NCBI GenBank assembly: GCA_031289065.1
Contig: JAITQI010000003.1
Location: 1-5,299 of the forward strand
Reading direction: 5' to 3'
Length of the DNA: 5,299 nt
Origin: Oscillospiraceae bacterium
GTDB taxonomy: Bacteria > Bacillota > Clostridia > Oscillospirales > UBA929
Shown here: positions 5,084 through 5,299 of the stretch, piece by piece
How positions within the stretch are numbered: the stretch's first letter is position 1
Layout: each line of letters starts with the position of its first letter
The notes under the pieces: generated by a model
What the model saw: the letters and a program-made list of their open reading frames with translations, nothing else
Database searches by the model: none
Told to the model about the DNA's origin: nothing
Program-made: the position numbers and the translations under genes

Positions 5084-5299
5084 GGCTACATGCCCCGTAA
5101 CGCAAATTTGCGAACTTATCCGCCAACCTAAAGGGTATCGAGTTGTCTACAAGCGCATACCCGGCTTTTAGCAGATGCGCGTTTATGAATGTTTTGTTGT
5201 CGAGATAGAGATACGCGAGCAAGCGATTTTCATTGTCGTATTTCACCGCGTCATGTTTCATAAACACGCGCCGTCCTTTGAACTTATCCGAGAGAAAGG
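5004..5299 (-). CDS. SNase-like C-terminal domain of an R-M partner protein, 5' end off right edge
   Basis: The frame is open from the right edge to TGA at 5004 and gives about 97 residues. The visible part (FKGRRVFMKHD, then YDNENRLLAYLYLDNKTFIN and AHLLKAGYALVDNS) matches the C-terminal half of the staphylococcal-nuclease fold. NENRLLAYLY lines up with the 'DKYGRGLAYIY' strand, and its Arg (codon at 5225-5223) is the counterpart of catalytic Arg87. The other catalytic Asp/Arg/Glu residues would lie upstream, outside the window. Directly ahead of a restriction gene, this may be the tail of a DNA methyltransferase carrying such a domain, or a stand-alone nuclease; that is inference. The last ~27 codons overlap the endonuclease gene in another frame and look like non-native sequence (RGERMDFEQRNES...). 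A single missing A near 5103-5105 would instead end the protein at TAG 5088-5086, two bases before the endonuclease start. I therefore suspect a frameshift. Confidence 0.65.
   Translation of the reverse strand, partial: FLSDKFKGRRVFMKHDAVKYDNENRLLAYLYLDNKTFINAHLLKAGYALVDNSIPFRLADKFANLRYGACSRGERMDFEQRNESVSAQFQAQCRRDK
5101..5112. repeat. 12-bp perfect palindrome CGCAAATTTGCG
   Basis: CGCAAATTTGCG equals its own reverse complement and sits 18-29 bases upstream of the endonuclease GTG at 5083. It lies inside the tail of the SNase-like frame, so it may be coincidental coding sequence. A palindrome just ahead of a restriction gene could be a binding site for a controller protein, but no such gene is visible. 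Confidence 0.3.

Noticed and set aside
1..5299. CRISPR arrays, tRNA or rRNA genes, insertion sequences
   Set aside because: I saw no spaced identical repeats, tRNA-like cloverleaf, rRNA core sequence, transposase motif or terminal inverted repeats.

Overview
This window looks like chromosomal DNA of a high-GC low-G+C-phylum bacterium, most likely a gut Clostridia lineage such as Oscillospirales or Christensenellales. That placement is an inference. It rests on a strong AAAGGAG ribosome binding site, a very long MalT-like STAND/LuxR regulator, and a secreted beta-helix protein ending in a Pro-Glu-Thr repeat stalk. No taxonomic marker gene is present. The first ~4.4 kb is very GC-rich by eye; the last ~0.9 kb is close to even composition and reads like acquired DNA.

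Layout. (1) 1-1585, minus strand: the N-terminal 528 residues of a secreted surface protein, open at the left edge. It has a signal peptide, a Pmp-like right-handed parallel beta-helix with recurring 'MNGGA(I/V)..N' and 'GGG(V/L)' coils, and a 5-residue PPET(D/N) repeat stalk. (2) 1586-1845: a divergent intergenic region, locally AT-rich at both ends. It holds a good candidate promoter and Shine-Dalgarno for the surface gene, a weaker candidate promoter for the regulator, and a degenerate direct repeat that could be an operator. (3) 1846-4368, plus strand: an 840-residue MalT-like regulator with an N-terminal P-loop ATPase, a long helical middle and a C-terminal LuxR HTH. (4) 4353-4384: a perfect 14-bp hairpin that overlaps the regulator's stop codon. 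Its T-run lies on the side that suits the converging minus-strand genes. (5) 4442-5299, minus strand: the 3' end of a restriction-modification-like cassette. It contains a SNase-like C-terminal segment, probably the end of a partner protein running off the right edge, followed by an MjaI-family (CTAG-type) restriction endonuclease gene interrupted by an in-frame TGA.

How the parts may work together. The regulator and the beta-helix protein are divergent neighbours sharing one intergenic region, so the simplest model is that the regulator senses a small ligand and controls the surface protein. The right-hand cassette appears to be an unrelated, lower-GC, decaying R-M module: the endonuclease has a nonsense codon, and the upstream reading frame overruns the endonuclease start in a way that a single missing A would explain. 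I did not find a clearly new system. The most informative items are the disrupted endonuclease, the unusual nuclease-domain partner and the divergent regulator/surface-protein pair.
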